DNA from: Polaribacter sp.
Lineage (GTDB): Bacteria; Bacteroidota; Bacteroidia; Flavobacteriales; Flavobacteriaceae
Direction: 5' to 3'
NCBI GenBank assembly: GCA_003537695.1
Contig: DPRC01000188.1
Location: 16,075-32,203 of the forward strand
Length of the DNA: 16,129 bases
Part shown: piece after piece, positions 15,272 to 16,129 of the stretch
How positions within the stretch are numbered: position 1 is the stretch's first letter
How the letters are laid out: every line of letters starts with the position of its first letter
The notes under the pieces: model-generated
What the model saw: only the letters and a program-made list of their open reading frames with translations
What the model was told of the DNA's origin: nothing
Databases searched by the model: none
Position numbers and translations under genes: made by a program

Positions 15272-16045
15272 TTAGACCAGTGCTTTTTTCAAAGCTGCTA
15301 ACTCCACTCCTAACTCGGTAAACATATTTATAATACTACTTAGTTTCAATTCGTGCTCTTCATATTCTTGGGTATTGATACTGCAGGTAAACTTCCACAA
15401 TTCTAATACCTCTGCCACAGGAACTTCATACGATTGATAACTGGTATTGTCTGGCTTCAATAAAAAAGACTGCTTCTCTTCTACCCGATTTTCTAATCTT
15501 TTGTAGGTCATTCCGTCGTCTTTTGTAACCACAATATAAGAACAGCCACTTTTTGCTTGTTTGATGTCCTCCACAAATTCTGCCACCACATAAGAACCGT
15601 CTTTCATTGGCAGCATGGAATCTCCTTTTATAGGAAAAGCCCGGTGTTTTCCGGTAGGTAAAAAAGGCAGTTTAATTTTTTCTAACTGCTCTATGTATTC
15701 AGGATCGTCGTAGCCTAATAGATACCCAGCAGATGCTTTTGCAGGAATTACCTCTATGAGGTTTTCATTGTCCTGATCTACTACAATAGGAAACAAGACT
15801 CTTTTGTTCCCAACATCTATAAAAGAAACATCTTTTGCTTTTGTCAAATCGTTTTTAATAATGATGTCTATAGGGATTCTGAAGTAGGCAGAAAAATCAA
15901 TTAAAAAATCAATAGTAGGCGAAGACCGGTTCTCTTCATAAGAACTGATTCTTGATCGTGTTACCGATAATTCTTCTGCTAAAGATTCTTGTGTTAATTT
16001 CTTTAGCCCTCTTAAATGTTTAATGTTTTTTGATAAATTATTCAT
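15272..16045 (-). CDS. HTH/S24-peptidase repressor, LexA/CI-like
   Basis: A 257-residue repressor. An N-terminal XRE-type helix-turn-helix (about 5-60) has LTQESLAEELSVTRSRISSYE. The C-terminal S24 domain (about 98-222) has a candidate Ala-Gly cleavage site at A106-G107 in PAKASAGY, the nucleophile Ser143 in KGDSMLP, and the general base Lys182 in TYKRL, the Ser-Lys dyad of LexA/UmuD/CI-type self-cleavage. A C-terminal helical tail (about 225-257) is extra relative to LexA. It is divergent from a Y-family polymerase over 52 bp, so repression of that gene and of itself, relieved on DNA damage by RecA, is likely but inferred. The minus-strand box TACATTTG (16073-16066) would give a leader of about 15 nt. 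I recognise this architecture as common in flavobacteria; it is not a prophage remnant on present evidence. Confidence 0.92.
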   Translation of the reverse strand: MNNLSKNIKHLRGLKKLTQESLAEELSVTRSRISSYEENRSSPTIDFLIDFSAYFRIPIDIIIKNDLTKAKDVSFIDVGNKRVLFPIVVDQDNENLIEVIPAKASAGYLLGYDDPEYIEQLEKIKLPFLPTGKHRAFPIKGDSMLPMKDGSYVVAEFVEDIKQAKSGCSYIVVTKDDGMTYKRLENRVEEKQSFLLKPDNTSYQSYEVPVAEVLELWKFTCSINTQEYEEHELKLSSIINMFTELGVELAALKKALV

Positions 16046-16048
16046 AAT

Positions 16049-16096
16049 GCTACAATATTGAGCAACAAATGTACGAATTTGTAGCTAATTTTGTAC
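16049..16096. promoter_or_regulatory. Divergent promoter/operator of the S24 repressor and polymerase
   Basis: The 52-bp gap contains TACATTTG on the minus strand (16073-16066) and TAATTTTG on the plus strand (16086-16093), both perfect TAnnTTTG matches. Two inverted repeats overlap them. ACAAAT (16065-16070) and ATTTGT (16077-16082) are perfect 6-bp arms around 6 bp. GTACGAATTT (16071-16080) and AATTTTGTAC (16087-16096) pair at 8 of 10 positions around 6 bp. An 8-bp palindrome CAATATTG lies at 16053-16060. A repressor bound here would cover both start regions. Confidence 0.6.
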
Positions 16097-16097
16097 T

Positions 16098-16129
16098 GTG
16101 GAAAAAAATATTTTACATCTCGATTTAGA
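16098..16129 (+). CDS. dinB: Y-family DNA polymerase IV, N-terminal fragment
   Basis: Only the first ten codons and part of the eleventh are in the window: (M)EKNILHLDL followed by GA. The HLDLD-like start is the hallmark of Y-family polymerases (HxDxD, whose first Asp binds catalytic metal; Asp9 here). I recall flavobacterial homologues starting MEKNILHLDLDTFF. The start must be GTG at 16098-16100, since an in-frame TAA lies at 16086-16088 and no other ATG, GTG or TTG lies between. The gene continues off the right edge. The role would be error-prone translesion synthesis, probably under the divergent S24 repressor. Confidence is limited by the short stretch but raised by the context. Confidence 0.72.
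   Translation, partial: MEKNILHLDL

Noticed and set aside
15272..16045. S24 repressor as the edge of a prophage
   Set aside because: No integrase, phage structural gene or attachment-like repeat was seen, and the divergent gene is a polymerase, not an early phage gene.
1..16129. Insertion sequences, CRISPR arrays, tRNA or rRNA genes
   Set aside because: Reading both strands showed no transposase, no regularly spaced repeats, no cloverleaf with a TTC-type T-arm, and no rRNA-like blocks.

Overview
The window looks like a chromosomal segment from a member of the Bacteroidota, most likely family Flavobacteriaceae. The DNA is AT-rich. Start codons mostly lack a Shine-Dalgarno sequence, and several intergenic regions carry the Bacteroidota -7 promoter element TAnnTTTG. 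Many proteins are of families I recognise from flavobacteria: the DUF5522 Cys-rich protein, a DUF4136 lipoprotein, fused IcmF, thymidine kinase next to alanine racemase, and a helix-turn-helix/S24 repressor divergent from a Y-family polymerase. No rRNA, tRNA, CRISPR array, transposase or phage structural gene was seen. Most of the window reads as ordinary housekeeping and accessory chromosome.

Layout. (1) 1-817, minus strand: a small Cys-rich DUF5522 protein and a DUF4136 lipoprotein, separated by a clear terminator. (2) 948-4382, plus: a fused B12-dependent acyl-CoA mutase/G-protein chaperone (IcmF type). It ends at a bidirectional terminator shared with a convergent trans-sulfuration gene (4447-5598, minus), which is preceded by a DinB-fold protein (5685-6140, minus). 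(3) 6182-6529, plus: a small ArsC/Spx-like thiol protein. Its stop codon overlaps that of a convergent minus-strand operon running from 9405 down to 6526: an acidic conserved protein, a GT4 glycosyltransferase and a DUF3089 hydrolase-like lipoprotein. (4) 9506-11255, plus: tdk and alr, 13 bp apart. (5) 11323-15153: accessory genes of uncertain role. These are a DUF952 protein, a secreted beta-barrel-like protein, an NTF2-like lipoprotein, an HxlR regulator and a divergently transcribed secreted protein made of two NTF2-like domains in tandem. (6) 15272-16129: an S24-family self-cleaving-type repressor, divergent across only 52 bp from the first codons of a Y-family DNA polymerase that runs off the right edge.

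How the genes may work together. The IcmF protein handles branched acyl-CoA rearrangement and the neighbouring PLP enzyme handles sulfur amino acids; any metabolic link between them is speculative. The glycosyltransferase and lipoprotein hydrolase are translationally coupled and suggest an envelope or surface-glycan role. tdk and alr supply nucleotide salvage and D-alanine for peptidoglycan. The HxlR regulator sits between three small exported proteins and has a likely self-operator over its own promoter. The S24 repressor and polymerase form a compact damage-response-like module whose intergenic DNA holds promoter elements for both genes embedded in inverted repeats. That module, and the HxlR/NTF2-like cluster, are the parts most worth a second look.
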